DNA of 64,000 nucleotides from Aradus depressus. Taxonomy: Eukaryota > Arthropoda > Insecta > Hemiptera > Aradidae. A program made the translations under genes and the position numbers. The stretch lies in NCBI GenBank assembly GCA_963662175.1, contig OY759216.1, positions 38,395,087-38,459,086 on the forward strand, in the 5' to 3' direction. The notes beneath the pieces are model-generated. The model did no database searches and was not told the origin of the DNA. It worked only from the letters and a program-made list of their open reading frames with translations. Shown here piece after piece: positions 43,465 to 54,460 of the stretch. Each line of letters starts with the position of its first letter. Within the stretch, counting starts at the first letter, position 1.

Positions 43465-43649
43465 TTTTATTCTTTATTTACATAACTTGGTTGAACTAAT
43501 CACAGTGATCATTTATAGAATATAATTTCAAGTTGATATAAAAAAAAATAACGTTTACTAATGCTAAATGAAAAGTTTTTTTTTTTTTTTTTTTTTTGAA
43601 AAAGGTTAGATTATTATTTTTTCTAATTGTGACACCACCAAGCTCCACC
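43465..43649 (-). promoter_or_regulatory. 5' UTR of the R1 element, with internal A23
   Basis: 185 nt between the target duplication and the ORF1 ATG. It is AT-rich, unlike the rest of the element, and contains 23 consecutive A on the element strand (T-run 43576-43598). The element begins GGTGGAGCTTGG. An internal promoter is expected for R1 elements, but no motif is claimed. Confidence 0.75.
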
Positions 43650-43664
43650 CTATCACAGACTACT
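43650..43664. repeat. Target-site duplication of R1 element, 5' side
   Basis: CTATCACAGACTACT, identical to 38409-38423. Confidence 0.95.
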
Positions 43665-44094
43665 GTTATAGCAGAGGTGAAGACGATAATTTCGGACAAG
43701 CTTGTTAATACAAATTGAAATTTCGTGAATTTATGAAGTTTTCTAACCCCCCTCCCACTCCTGCCTTTAAATTTCTCAAGTACCCCACTTAGTACTTTGT
43801 GTCTGACAATGACAATCTGTACCTGCATATGTAGATATTGATGAAACAGTGAAGTGTAGGGTGCATCCAGCTGAATGTAATTTCACTGACAGTAGCAGAC
43901 AGAGATGCTCCACAGCTATGCTCTATCCATCTATTTGTCTATCTAGGTCACCATCTAATAGAGACACACGGCTCCCTTCATTCCTTCAACAGGCTTGTAC
44001 TAACACTATATCAGTTGAACCTTTAACACAATCTACATAAAAAAGTAGATTTTCCCTCAACCGGATTTTTAGACAATCAAATAAATTCATTTTT
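43665..44094. other. Unassigned DNA
   Basis: The former continuation of 38408. No gene or repeat recognised. Confidence 0.45.
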
Positions 44095-44145
44095 ATTTCC
44101 CTAACTGTATGAAGTACAGAGGAAGTTGTGTAATCGGTAAGAAAT
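44095..44145 (-). mobile_element. CER distal end fragment
   Basis: CTAACTGTATGAAGTACAGAGG and GTGTAATCGGTAAGAAATTC, then joined to a SINE. Confidence 0.7.
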
Positions 44146-44427
44146 TCAGAAGCTCAGGATCGCGGCTTCGAAACCCGGCCGAGGAGGCCCTAGGTTTTTT
44201 TTGTATTTTTACCTCCGAAAAACCTTGAGCACGCCATCCTTCGGACGGGGGACGTTAAGCGATGGTCCCGAGCTTGTACGATGTCAGGTACTTGTTAAAG
44301 ACTCCCACCCTATGTCAATAAAAATTTAGGGTAGGCAAAATTTAGGACTCCCATATATGAGTTGGACTCATGTCCACCAGAGCGCTCTGGTAATAGGCGA
44401 TATGAACTCCGCGCATGAGTCACATTA
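44146..44427 (+). mobile_element. SINE, old copy with partial head
   Basis: Starts within the tRNA-like region (GATCGCGGCTTCGAAACCC) and runs to GCGCATGAGTCACATTAATT. Confidence 0.8.
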
Positions 44428-44430
44428 ATT

Positions 44431-44482
44431 AACTCTTGAGCTCATTAGTGTAGCAAGATACGCCTGAGCTACCGGCGCCCTC
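44431..44482 (-). mobile_element. SINE head fragment
   Basis: GAGCTCATTAGTGTAGC to GAGCTACCGGCGCCCTC is a minus-strand tRNA-like head lying tail-on to the previous copy. A related head-only remnant is near 35466-35515. Confidence 0.7.
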
Positions 44483-44629
44483 AAAAAAAAAAGTATTGAT
44501 TAATCTTATGAGTTTTATGCTCATTTATCTTCTATTATTTATGTATTTTTAAAATATTTAAAGATTTAATATAAGATGTTGATGTAAAGCTTTAAGCTAT
44601 TTTGACGTAAAAAATAATGGAAACATATG

Positions 44630-44764
44630 TTGTTTTTTTTAATATTGTCTATTTTCCAAAATATATATAATATATGGGAGTACTTTCGGTATTTCTACCA
44701 TCTCAGCCCCGACATAACAAATACTTATAAAGTCGTGGCTGAAGATAGAAGCAATACCGAAAGT
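44630..44764. mobile_element. Ribozyme-bearing repeat, family C, SINE-interrupted copy
   Basis: Inverted motifs at about 44674-44715 (minus; core lacks one base, CUGAGA) and 44735-44764 (plus; core CTGAAGA at 44739-44745). The plus arm is cut at TACCGAAAGT by a SINE and resumes at 45072 (TACCGAAAATACTCCC), continuing to about 45120 with GACAATATCTTTAATAAAC. Confidence 0.65.
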
Positions 44765-45071
44765 TAGGTCGCCGCTAGCTCAGTGGCATATATGCGTACT
44801 TCCTTACAGAGCCCAAGATCGCGGGTTCGAAAACCGGCAGAGGCCCTTAGTTTATTTTATCTGGAAGGAAAAAAAAACATAAGCACGCCATCCTTCGGGA
44901 CGTTAAGGGGTTGGTCTCGAGCCTGTACAATGTAAGACCCCTACCCTAGGTTCATAAAAATTTAGGACACCAATAGTACGAGTCGGGCTCATGTCACCTG
45001 AGGGACGAATGAGCGCTTTGGTAGTAGGCGATATGAACTTGTAGTTAAAGCCCGGGCATGAGTTAAAATAA
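44765..45071 (+). mobile_element. SINE, old copy inside a ribozyme motif
   Basis: Head GTCGCCGCTAGCTCAGTGGC with B box GGTTCGAAAACC, body with an A-run, end GGGCATGAGTTAAAATAA. The flanks TACCGAAAGT (44755-44764) and TACCGAAAAT (45072-45081) are a 10-bp duplication with one change. Confidence 0.8.
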
Positions 45072-45120
45072 TACCGAAAATACTCCCTTGTAATATATTT
45101 TATGAAATGGACAATATCTT

Positions 45121-45865
45121 TAATAAACATACATTTTCTTTATTTTCTATTAAGTGTTTCACAATATATCTTCAGAAAATGTTAGGTATCATTATTTTGA
45201 TGTAGCTTTTATAAAACTTTAAAATATTTTCATGTACACAATTGTATGGTTTAACGGAAATAAATATTATAAATATTATTATTTTTATTAAAAACCTCTC
45301 TAGAATGTTTGTCCTATTTTCGATCAATTCCACTATCTGATTCAGACATAAAATAAAAAAAAAACTTCTAATTTTCTCAATATAGGTTTCTTCTCAGGAA
45401 GTTCTAAGATTACTTGTTACTTTCAGTTCATTGCTTCAGATAAGAAATACATTTTTGAATGCTAACTAAGAAATTTATTTTGAGGAAATAAAGCAGTCCT
45501 TCTAGTATTTATTTACATCAGAATTTTCTATTATATTGTACTTCCTGTATACTTTAAATAAAATGCGCTTTGTAATGTCAACAGCACTTCTGTTTTTCTC
45601 TTAGGAGGATAAAAAGACTTGGGATATTATTTTTGTAAAGGAAGGAAAATGCCATTATGAAATTCTTTATGCATATTGCCTTCCATGAAAACTTTTTATA
45701 GCTTCATATGTTGGGGAAAACTAAAATAGCTAAAATAATATTCTTGTTATCGTTTTTTAAAATATAATGCACTTCTCATAATATTAAAAAAAAACTTTTC
45801 ATTAAGACTAAAAAGAAACCGACAATTAACTTTCCTAAAACGAAAAAATAAATAAAACGTATGTT
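45121..45865. other. AT-rich DNA, no gene seen
   Basis: No repeat or coding signal recognised. Confidence 0.55.
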
Positions 45866-45962
45866 TTTTAAAAAATATTGTCTATTTCACAAATAATATA
45901 TAATATGGGAGTACTTTTGGTATTGCTACCATCTTCAGCCACGACTTAACAAATACTGAAAA
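45866..45962 (-). mobile_element. Ribozyme-bearing repeat, family C
   Basis: Minus-strand copy with the downstream part AATAGACAATATTTTTTAAAA shared with other family C and D repeats. Confidence 0.6.
45905..45942 (-). ncRNA. Hammerhead-like motif, family C
   Basis: Minus strand: GUGG, CUGAAGA, U, GGUA paired with UACC around GCAA, then AAAA where GAAA is expected (G12 lost), palindrome AGUACU, C, and CCAU pairing with GUGG (one G-U). The sister copy at 44674 has the G12 but a broken core, so the family consensus is intact while each copy is damaged. Confidence 0.5.
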
Positions 45963-45989
45963 AATGTTAAATATCATTTCCTAGAACGA

Positions 45990-46080
45990 ATTAATCAATT
46001 GTATTTTCACACTTCCTCCAAAATCAATTGATCGTTTGGGTTAAAAAATCAATTTTGACTTACATAATAAATTGTGTCGA
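45990..46080 (+). mobile_element. CER repeat, first part of a copy split by a SINE
   Basis: CTAGAACGAATTAATCAATTG to TAAATTGTGTCGA, continued at 46410. Confidence 0.8.
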
Positions 46081-46409
46081 GGTTAGGTTAGGTTTTATGA
46101 CTCATGCCCGAGCTTTAACTACGAGCCATATCGCCTACTATCAGAGCGCTCTTTCGTCACTCTGGTGGACATGAACCCGACTCTACTCTGGGAGTCCTTA
46201 ATTTTCATTCACTTAGGGTAGGGGTCTTTAACGAGTACCTGACATCGTACAGGCTCGGGACCATCGCTTAACGTCCCATCCGAAGGACGGCGTGCTTAAG
46301 TTTATTTTACCTCCCAGATAAAATAAACTAAGGGCCTCGGTCGGGTTACGAACCCACGTTCTTGAGCTCAGAAGTCAAGCACGCATACCATTGAGCTACC
46401 GGCGCCCTC
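46081..46409 (-). mobile_element. Nearly full-length SINE, young copy with small internal deletion
   Basis: Minus strand, flanked by a perfect 13-bp duplication TAAATTGTGTCGA (46068-46080 and 46410-46422) that is CER sequence. It lacks about 18 bp of the body (the TTGCCTACCCTAAATTT segment). Confidence 0.94.
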
Positions 46410-46720
46410 TAAATTGTGTCGAAACATTCATTTCATCAGCAGTTACTAGGGTTTTTGTTTTGAGGCACCCATGATCGATTGAACCACATAGTGTCGATAC
46501 ATTCATTACAACGGTTGTTATTCGAGTTTTTGTGTTAAGCCTCCCCCATAATCCCCTCTTTTCCTTTCCTCGATTCTGCTGAAAGTCAATAGGTGTTGTC
46601 CTTATGGGGTTCTGGATACACGTATATATAATTTCGTGTCGATACATTTATTCTATCGGGAGTTCGCTGACTCAAATACCCGGTACACTTTTTTTTTTTT
46701 TTGTTTTGGTGAAGGCTCAA
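46410..46720 (+). mobile_element. CER repeat, second part of the split copy
   Basis: Resumes after the duplication through two or three internal blocks to ATTTATTCTATCGGGAGTTC. Confidence 0.8.
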
Positions 46721-47497
46721 CATCGAATTTCTCACTTATTATATATCTTGCTTTATACTTGAGCTGGGGAAGTTACAAAATTGGACCGCCTTCAAAAACA
46801 ACGCTATCTATTTATGACTCTCACTGCCGGTGTACATTGTTCTTTGTATGAAACCATCACTCAAAAAATCTACATATATCGCATGCAAAACGTTTTGTAG
46901 AGATAAGGTAATCTCAAATAATCAGTATACATACATAAAAATAGATTAACCTCCTAGTTTTTCGAACTTGATTTAAATTGCTGACGCTTTTATTTATTTT
47001 TACAAAATTTCAATTTTTTCAATATTTCTATTGAATAAATCGTGTCATTTGCTTTTTCTTCACTATAATCGTATTGAAAAATATATTTTAAAATTTGAGT
47101 TAACTTTCAATCAAGTGACAATATTTCGAAATGCTCAAAAAGGGAGATAATAAATTGTTGTTCACACTAATGAAAACTGAAAGTCTTATTTATTAACTAA
47201 GCAATTAAAATTGATTTATAAATTTATTTCGAAACCGATTTCTTCAGCGATTTTATTTGTTCATACGAACAAAATTCATTTGTACATTTCAGTCAATCTA
47301 TCAGCCATCAATTATAATATATTTAAATAAATATATATCATTAGGAAATATGTCTTAATGATTAAATTGTATTTCGTGTATTTCGAGATCAAATTGATTA
47401 GTGGCGCAGTGCGACCAGTCTACAGTGTATTACGAAATGGCTCTTTTAGTTCTTTTTTTTTTTCTTATCAAATTTTTAACTCAAATAAAAAAAAAAA
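46721..47497. other. AT-rich DNA; doubtful retroelement scrap
   Basis: 46779-46900 can be read as KLDRLQKQRYLFMTLTAG, which faintly recalls the region after the RT in R1-like ORF2, but it is too short to assign. Otherwise no feature. Confidence 0.3.
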
Positions 47498-47740
47498 ATC
47501 GGTGAATCGCCAATGTACTTCCCCAGAACAAATTAATCAATTAAGTATTCGGTCTCCCTCTAATTCCAATCGACCGTTTGGACTAAAAAACAATAGGGAT
47601 TCCTCATGCTAAATTTTGTGACGATACATTCATTACATCGGTATGATTAAGATTATTCAGTTGAGTCTCCTTCCTCTGATTCCCCATTACTCTTCTTCCG
47701 ATTTCGCGGAAAATTAATAGGTGTGTTCCTAATTGGGTTA
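47498..47740 (+). mobile_element. CER repeat, proximal half
   Basis: Head CGGTGAATCGCCAATGTACTT, CCCCAGAACAAATTAATC, then one internal block; ends at AATTAATAGGTGTG. Confidence 0.8.
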
Positions 47741-47754
47741 TGATAGTGTCTTTT

Positions 47755-47865
47755 TTATATCCAAATAATGCTAGTATGAAATAATTTTGAGAAGAGGGAA
47801 TGGGATGAGAGAATGATCTGTAAGCGTCGTTGTTTTAAGAAAGTCTTGTTTTGGCCACATCACTT
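47755..47865 (+). repeat. Dispersed repeat H
   Basis: GCTAGTATGAAATAATTTTGAG to GAAAGTCTTG; related to 37441 and 54385. Confidence 0.6.
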
Positions 47866-49699
47866 ATATTTTATTTTTTTCTTTATTTTTATCATTTTTC
47901 TCTTATTATTATAAATTGTAATTCTACCTGGGGTCGTTAACAAAAGGAGCCAGGCAAATCAACACAGAAACCTGGCTCATACTGGCTCAATCATTAAATA
48001 CATCAATATCAATTTAGAGGACAGCATTGCATAAATTATGTTGAAATAATTGCTTGAATTGATTCATGATAATTTGGTACACCTAATCCATCAAATAATT
48101 ATTTTTTTTTATTTTTTTTTTTCAGGTAAGCTGCGGACAATTCAAGTAATAGTGATGTCCATGTACGTACTTAATATAGTAATCAATATTTAGACGGATG
48201 TAAAAGTAGGAGGGGGGGGGGGGGGGGGGGGGGGGGTTCTTAAGGTTCGGTACCACATACATACATTACCAATAAGTTTATATATGTTACAATTTATTAG
48301 AGATGAAACTATAAACACGAAATATAACTTTAAAAAAAAATCATAAGCGAATAAAAATTTATTTTGTATTATTGTAAAAATGTTTTATATTATTATTCTA
48401 AAAACATTTTCATTTTATTTTAAGAATGTTAACATTTTTATTCGCTTATTATTTAGGTTTATTTTCACTTATTGGTACCTAACTTATATAAAGTTATTGC
48501 TATTGTATTGTAATGTAATAAAAGTGCGACCTATATCATTTATATTTTTTATAATAAACAACAGAAGAAAAATATATATTTATATAACTATATAAGTCTG
48601 GAAAAGGAAAATTTAATATAAGTGGCAGTGATGTTTGGATGAGTCAAGAACTGTGTACAGAAAGGCGTTCCCCATTTTGTGGAAGTGAAGTAGAAGTGAG
48701 TGTTGATGTTTGTCCCATTATTTGATTCCCAAACTTTGATGTCCTGCATACTGGTTAACAAGACATAAGAAGAGCAGGAGAAGAAGTAGCAAAAAGAAAG
48801 AAGAACTAGAAGGAGTTTTGAAACATCCAGCGTTAGGCACGTGGTGCTCATGAGGGTATTGGGTTGACATCATTATTGTATGTATACATTTTGGTTTATT
48901 TTCTGTAAATATATTCTTTTTATTATGAGTTTTTAGATTTTAGTAGTTTGTTTCCCATGCTCAAACCTAGTCAGTGGTGATTTAACAATTTAGTTTTTCA
49001 AAACTTTCTTAGCTGATATATTAAAATCAGTAATTTAAGTATCGTTCTATTGGATAGGCCATCTGGCCATCCCATTAACATTTTATTTCAGTAACAATCA
49101 ATTATACAGTTAGAGAAAATCTCCGCGTATTTGAAGCAAAGTATAGGAAAATTATTTTTAATAAAAACTAGAACAATCGAAACGCCATAGTATATATGTC
49201 AATACAGGCCCTGAAGAAGGTACACACCAAAAATAAGAACGACACCTATTAATTTGGAGCGAATTCTGCCGTAGGGAAGAGGTGATCAAATATATATTTA
49301 AGAATACCCCTAACTAGCCGATATGATGAATTAAATCTACACGAAATTGAGTATGACCTTTGCACTTAATAATTCAAGTCCTTATTTGAAAAAACGACCT
49401 AGAGACTAAACGAAAAGGAAGGTTTTATATATAGGCGAATACGAAATAAGAAGGCTATTCAAAGATCAATTCGTTTTACCTTGCTTGGTATTTATCTGAA
49501 AACAAGATGTCTACTGGAAAGGCAGTGGGCCATACTTCCAGTTGACCTTTCATGAAATTCATTTTATATAAATTAAATATACATGAAGTTTCTCCAGCCT
49601 TTTCTCAACGAACAATAGAGAGTGGGCCGTGGTTAAACTATTAGAAAATATTGATAACACTTTTTATAATTTATATTTAAGGAAAACATTTATCATAAA
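47866..49699. other. AT-rich DNA with poly(G)
   Basis: No gene seen. A poly(G) run of about 26 lies at 48211-48236. Around 49205 GGCCCTGAAGAAGG resembles a ribozyme-type core but lacks the GAAA. A minus-strand frame at 48588-48851 is hydrophobic but unsupported. Confidence 0.5.
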
Positions 49700-49739
49700 A
49701 AGAACTGGAACGAAAGGACAAAATGTAGAAAGACCTCCT

Positions 49740-49965
49740 GATTCCAGAGATGAAAAGAACAGTTCCTTTCGGCATTTTTGTTTGCGGAGGATGTTAACAC
49801 AATAACTCCCAATAGAATGAACTAGAAATAGAATTTTTCAACACGAAATTTTATATGTGTAACCAGAACCCCATAAAGACGACAGCCAAATCCGCCGAAG
49901 GGAAGGAGGGATTTGGGGGGGACGGGCTTAACACAAATAAACAATAAACAATTTTGAGTTGAGCT
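49740..49965 (-). mobile_element. CER internal fragment
   Basis: AACACGAAATTTTATATGTG, CAGAACCCCATAAAGACGAC and GCCGAAGGGAAGGAGGGATT blocks. Confidence 0.7.
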
Positions 49966-50099
49966 CACATCATCGCGAAAATGGCCAAAACGATTTCAGA
50001 GAACCTAGAAACGTGATATTCCGTATGGTAACTTTATCCCGGATTTTCATACGATCACAATAATTCCTTATACTAAAGGAATAAGAAAATGAAAAGTCA

Positions 50100-50245
50100 A
50101 AGAATGGAAAATGGAGTATGTGATGAGTTGATGTGCCTAAGCACATTTCATCCTCTTATCTGACTCCAACCCTGGTTTGATAGCTGATAAAGAAATAAAA
50201 ACGTTCTTGCCGGGGCCAATATAACTGGGCTTTGGGATCAGAGAT
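50100..50245 (-). repeat. Inverted partner repeat, left copy
   Basis: Matches 51465-51612 in the opposite orientation (TTGGCCCCGG..., TTTATCAACTATTAAACC-like, GAGTCTGATAAGAGGATGAA). The pair is about 1.2 kb apart and encloses a CER copy. Confidence 0.6.
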
Positions 50246-50501
50246 AGCCGGGTTCATAAAGTGGCTGATATTACAGTTTGCGTTCTGCAGCTGGCTGCTC
50301 CCTGATCGGCCAGTTATTGCTGATTCTAATCATATCCTCTATTTCCTGGATCCAGACCTTTCAAATATTCTATTGGCAGTCCTTCATATTCATAATAAAT
50401 GTCCACCTTGTCTTCGTAGTAACAAGTGAGGTTAATAATAACCAATGTGTGCAATTTCGATTACCCCAAAGACGTATGTTGATGAAAGTCACATCAGATA
50501 T
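50246..50501. other. Unassigned DNA
   Basis: Mixed composition with an 83-codon open frame that has no signature. Confidence 0.4.
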
Positions 50502-51045
50502 TTTACTTTCCCAGCTATACGAAGTATAGGGGAAGTTATGTAATCGGTGAAAACGGAGTTTTCAACGGAATGTCCTGTTTTTAGATTCCAAAAATATTCT
50601 GTCTGTCTGTTACGTTAAATCCCCGTGAAATGAATATATCGACACGAAATTTTGAAGGATTGTCCAGAATCCCATAAGAACCACACCTATTGATTTTCAG
50701 CCAAATCGACGAAAGGGAAGAGGGATTGATTTAATGACTTATGAATGAATTGATACCGAAGTTCATATGTAAATCTAAAGAAGCAAGAACTCAATGTACA
50801 CAAAACTTAGTATGAAGATTCAGAAGCCGCTACGTAAGTCAACTATTGATTTTAAGCCCAAAGATTCGATTGATTTTTGAAGAAAAAATATAACTATCTG
50901 TGTGTCTTGTGAACATGGTGGAACTCCCGGCAGAATGAATGTGACACACATCGAGCTTTTGAGCGTGAGTGAAAACGCAATTAATGTAATTGATAAATTT
51001 GTGTTGAGGAAGCACATAGCTGGTAATTCACCGACAACTTTTTTT
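50502..51045 (-). mobile_element. CER repeat, near full-length copy
   Basis: TACTTTCCCAGCTATACGAAG to GCTGGTAATTCACCGACAAC with two clear internal blocks and one rearranged. Confidence 0.8.
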
Positions 51046-51159
51046 AAATCATTTTATGCGTATATTTGATAAGAGTGACTTGCCATTCGTTATAGGGACC
51101 AGATCGACGGACGTATAATTGTCCTGAAATATTGTCAAAAAAGAAAAAGAAGACAACCT

Positions 51160-51255
51160 GGATAGGTAACATTTACGACTCCCACAGAGCGAAAAAAAGT
51201 GCACGCTCTGGTAGTGGGCGATATGACCATTTGAGTAAACTGAGGAACATGAATG
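51160..51255 (+). mobile_element. SINE fragment
   Basis: TTACGACTCCCACAGAGCG and GCTCTGGTAGTGGGCGATATG. Confidence 0.6.
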
Positions 51256-51464
51256 TGATGTGAAACTTAATTCGGGGAGAAAAAAATTAGGAAAAAAAGT
51301 TAAATTTTGTTTTGAAATTTTACGTACGAAATAAATATTTCAAATATGAGGTATGTCAGCTATATGCACCGAGTTCATAGAAATTCGAAACTTATTGTGA
51401 CATTTTTTCATTCTCATTGTTAATATTCACACTTCAACAACAACATAAGCCAGTTGATTGACTA

Positions 51465-51612
51465 TCATTGATCCCAAAGCTCAGTTATATTGGCCCCGGT
51501 TGAAACGTTTTTATTCCTTTATCAACTATTAAACCATGGTTGGAGTCTGATAAGAGGATGAACTGTGTTTATGTCTATCAACCCATCACACACTGAATTC
51601 TCTGACTTTTTT
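51465..51612 (+). repeat. Inverted partner repeat, right copy
   Basis: See 50100-50245. Includes TTGGCCCCGGTTGAAACG, reminiscent of the GAAA part of the ribozyme motifs, but no core is present. Confidence 0.6.
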
Positions 51613-52027
51613 TTTTGAGAACTGCTGATGTAATAAATCATACTTCCATGAAACTTCTTTCACTTTTCTATTTTCCGAAATTTCTACAATACATTTTTTT
51701 ATTTATTTTTTATTTTTTCAAATATAGACCGAAATTCTATCAATATTTTTGAATAAAATGATGCGCTGTGAATAAAGTTGAATGTAAGCCTCAGTGCTTA
51801 TCACACAAGTTGGCATTCGCAATATAACTTCTAGTCCAATATAATTTCTGAAATAATTTTTGGTTCCTTTTCAACAGGGAAGATTCCTGCAAGTTGGCAG
51901 AGCTTTCATAACTTTATTTCGGTATTTTTGAGACTCTTCAGAATGATCAGTCACTTCAGAATGAAGGAATTTGATGTGGAATTTTACTATCTCCGGAGTC
52001 TTCGAATCGATTTAGAAAAGTTAGTTA
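51613..52027. other. AT-rich DNA, no gene seen
   Basis: No repeat recognised before the next SINE. Confidence 0.5.
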
Positions 52028-52318
52028 TTGTGACTCATGCCCGGCCTTCAACTACAAGGTCATATCACCTACTACCAGAGCGCTCTTTCGTTACTTTGGT
52101 GGACATAAGCTACTGTGGGAGTCCTAAATGTTGTCTACATAGGTTTATTCACCTAGGGTGGTAGTTGGTCTTTAACTAGTACCTGATATCGCAAAGGCTC
52201 GGGACCATCGCCTAACGTTCCATCTGAAGGACGGCGTGCACAACATTTTTTCCCCTCCTAGATAAAAAAACTTAATTAGGGCCTCAGCTGGGTTTCGAAC
52301 CCGCGATCTTGAGCTCAG
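52028..52318 (-). mobile_element. SINE, old degenerate copy
   Basis: Minus strand from GTGACTCATGCCCGGCCTTC to GGGTTTCGAACCCGCGATC; the first part of the head is lost. Confidence 0.8.
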
Positions 52319-52529
52319 TTCGAGCTCTTTTACACACTCCAGAAAAAAAGACTTGGAAAAAACGCGTAATATTAATACTCAGAACGATGTTCTCAATGTT
52401 TTAGTTTAGAGTTGCAAAAATAAATCAATATATTTCTACTATGTTTCTAGTCATCCGAATATCAGCATTTCTATCGGCAAGTGTTCAGTCATATCAACTC
52501 AAAACAAACTGAATTCACCATTCTTATAG

Positions 52530-52738
52530 AAATAAAAGACGTTGTCTTACCACTGTTTTATTTTCGACCAGAACCGGTTTTCAACGCAACAGCGTCATCA
52601 TCAGTGGCACATCCCAGTTGTCCTTTAACCTCTACGCTGTGTTGAAAACCAGTTCTGGTCAAGAATAAAACAGTGATTTGACAACGTATTCTATTTCTAT
52701 GAGTAATTTCGTCCCACAACATCCTTCAATCACATAAG
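52530..52738. mobile_element. Foldback element, family A, third copy
   Basis: Inverted arms sharing AAATAAAAGACGTTGTC ends, shorter and more diverged than at 23051. It is also without the GT...AG segment, although the flank there is rearranged. Confidence 0.65.
52567..52608 (-). ncRNA. Hammerhead-like motif, family A
   Basis: Minus strand: GCCA, CUGAUGA, U, GACGC paired with GCGUU around UGUU, GAA, AACCGGUU, C, UGGU. Two differences from the other copies both keep G-U pairs. Confidence 0.6.
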
Positions 52739-54379
52739 AATTCACAATTCTCTAACTTTTTTTTTTTTAGAGAATAATGAAATTTTATTGAATATTTTCA
52801 TGAAACCTCACTTTTCGATTTCAGTAATTTGCTTATGTTTTTGTTGATTTTTTTCAACTATAGTCGTCCATCTGAACCTATTTCAGAACAGATATTCTAA
52901 TAAGTTATTCTGAAGTTTTTTTTTCTTGAAAAATTTCAATTTAAATACAGAATTTTTCTATGGTCTTAATTATATTGCTTTACTTGGCTCTAATGTTACA
53001 AAATGTTAACTTGCTTTGACTTACCCACTTAATTGAGGTTTCATAGTTCTGATTGTTCATTTCTGTATCTTTAAACTGTTATAAATATATTTTTAATTTA
53101 TATTCTGAAAAAGAACCTTCTCCAGGTCTACCCAATGTTAACTCTGTCTTGTAGTGAAATGAAACTTTATTGCTTATAGAGATACAAATCTCATAGCGAG
53201 GGTTGACCTTACTAGTTCACACATAAATATAATACATTTTATATTATATATATATATATATGTATAACATAATATATAAAAGTTTATATAACAATATAAC
53301 TTATAATTAAAAATTGAAAATATAACAAACTTAATTAAACAAAGAATTAATTTTGGAAAATACAACATTATAAATATGGGCCGAAGTAAAGAAAATAAAT
53401 ATACCAACTGTTGTGAAATGTGTTATGTTGTAATGTATAAGGTAAACGAGAGGGCAAATCATAATAAAACTGTTTTTCTAAATTTTAAACTATTAGTTAT
53501 GAAAATAAATATATTATTGATTTTTTCATCGTCATCAATACTTAACAAATTAATTATTTTATCGGAGATTGCATTATAGTGTGAAATATATTTATTGATT
53601 TTATTTCTCTGGCTTGTAGTGTTTATTCTGGTTCTGGTAATCATGAAAGCCACCATAAACGTAAAAATGAAATCTTACAGGTACAAGGAAAGGGGAAAAC
53701 GGAAGAGAAAACTGTTGAAATATAATTTTTTACTATAGTCCAATCTAGTCCCTTCGTGTTGTGAGGAAAAATGTTATATTGTAAATAGTTAGTTACAACA
53801 GAGATTTTCTTATTATCAGAACTTTCATTTTTTCTTGGCTTGCAGTTTTCATTAATTTTCTTCTCTCTGTGCTTGTAACTCTCGAAACTTTGACAGTTTT
53901 CCAAGGGGCAAAAACATTTTTCTCAAATATTTTCTATAGTTTTCTACTCATTCTGAAATATTAAAAAAGTTTTTCCAGTTGTTTGACAAGGGCCGAGAAT
54001 GAAGTTTTGTGTTCGGTTTTAGATCTTCTCAATATAGGTGGGTTGTTCTTGTTCATTCGCTCTTTTCCGGCACCTGTTTTCTAATTAAAAAAGTTCATAA
54101 CCTGTTATAGGATTCAAAATGAGTCAAGTTGTCCTATATACGTATAGTCTATATGTTAATAAATATCGCAACTTAAGATTACAGAATAGATTGATTTGTT
54201 CCTTATATGACCATGAACATGGATTTTTTGGAGGTTCTTATTGGCGTGTTTTGTTTAAAAACATTTCCCCTTCTCAAAATAATTTCATAATGACATTAAT
54301 GGGTATAAGAAAGTCACTCTCAGAATTACTCTGCAGGTACAGTAAAAAAAAAAAGACTGTGACGCCAACTCATTACAAT
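52739..54379. other. AT-rich DNA, no gene seen
   Basis: A TA microsatellite lies at about 53247-53263. The short frames here are compositional. Confidence 0.55.
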
Positions 54380-54460
54380 CCTACACCTAGTAATGCGAAT
54401 ATGAAATGATTTTGAGAGGGGAAGTGCGACAGAAAGTGATCTGTAAGCGTTGATATTATT
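54380..54460 (+). repeat. Dispersed repeat H
   Basis: ACACCTAGTAATGCGAATATG to GATCTGTAAGCGTTG; related to 47755. Confidence 0.6.

Larger units (their letters stand above)
38424..43649 (-). mobile_element. Full-length R1-clade non-LTR retrotransposon
   Basis: A 5226-bp element on the minus strand: 5' UTR (43465-43649), ORF1, ORF2 overlapping by 11 nt, a GC-rich 3' UTR (38489-38657) and a 65-nt poly(A) tail (T-run 38424-38488 on the given strand). A perfect 15-bp target-site duplication flanks it, the mark of target-primed reverse transcription. Both ORFs are open with all catalytic residues. The element is GC-rich inside AT-rich DNA. The domain set (EN, RT, CCHC, no RNase H) fits the R1 clade. 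The target is ordinary unique DNA, not 28S rDNA or TTAGG repeats, so it is not a site-specific R1, TRAS or SART insertion. Confidence 0.96.

Noticed and set aside
39463..43525. Many plus-strand open frames of 60-140 codons over the R1 element
   Set aside because: They are antisense shadows of ORF1 and ORF2, caused by high GC content.
46779..46900. Possible R1-like LINE scrap (KLDRLQKQRYLF)
   Set aside because: Too short, no flanking domain, and it lies at the end of a CER copy.
48588..48851. Minus-strand 87-residue frame with a hydrophobic start resembling a signal peptide
   Set aside because: No conserved pattern, no promoter or splice context; likely chance in AT-rich DNA.
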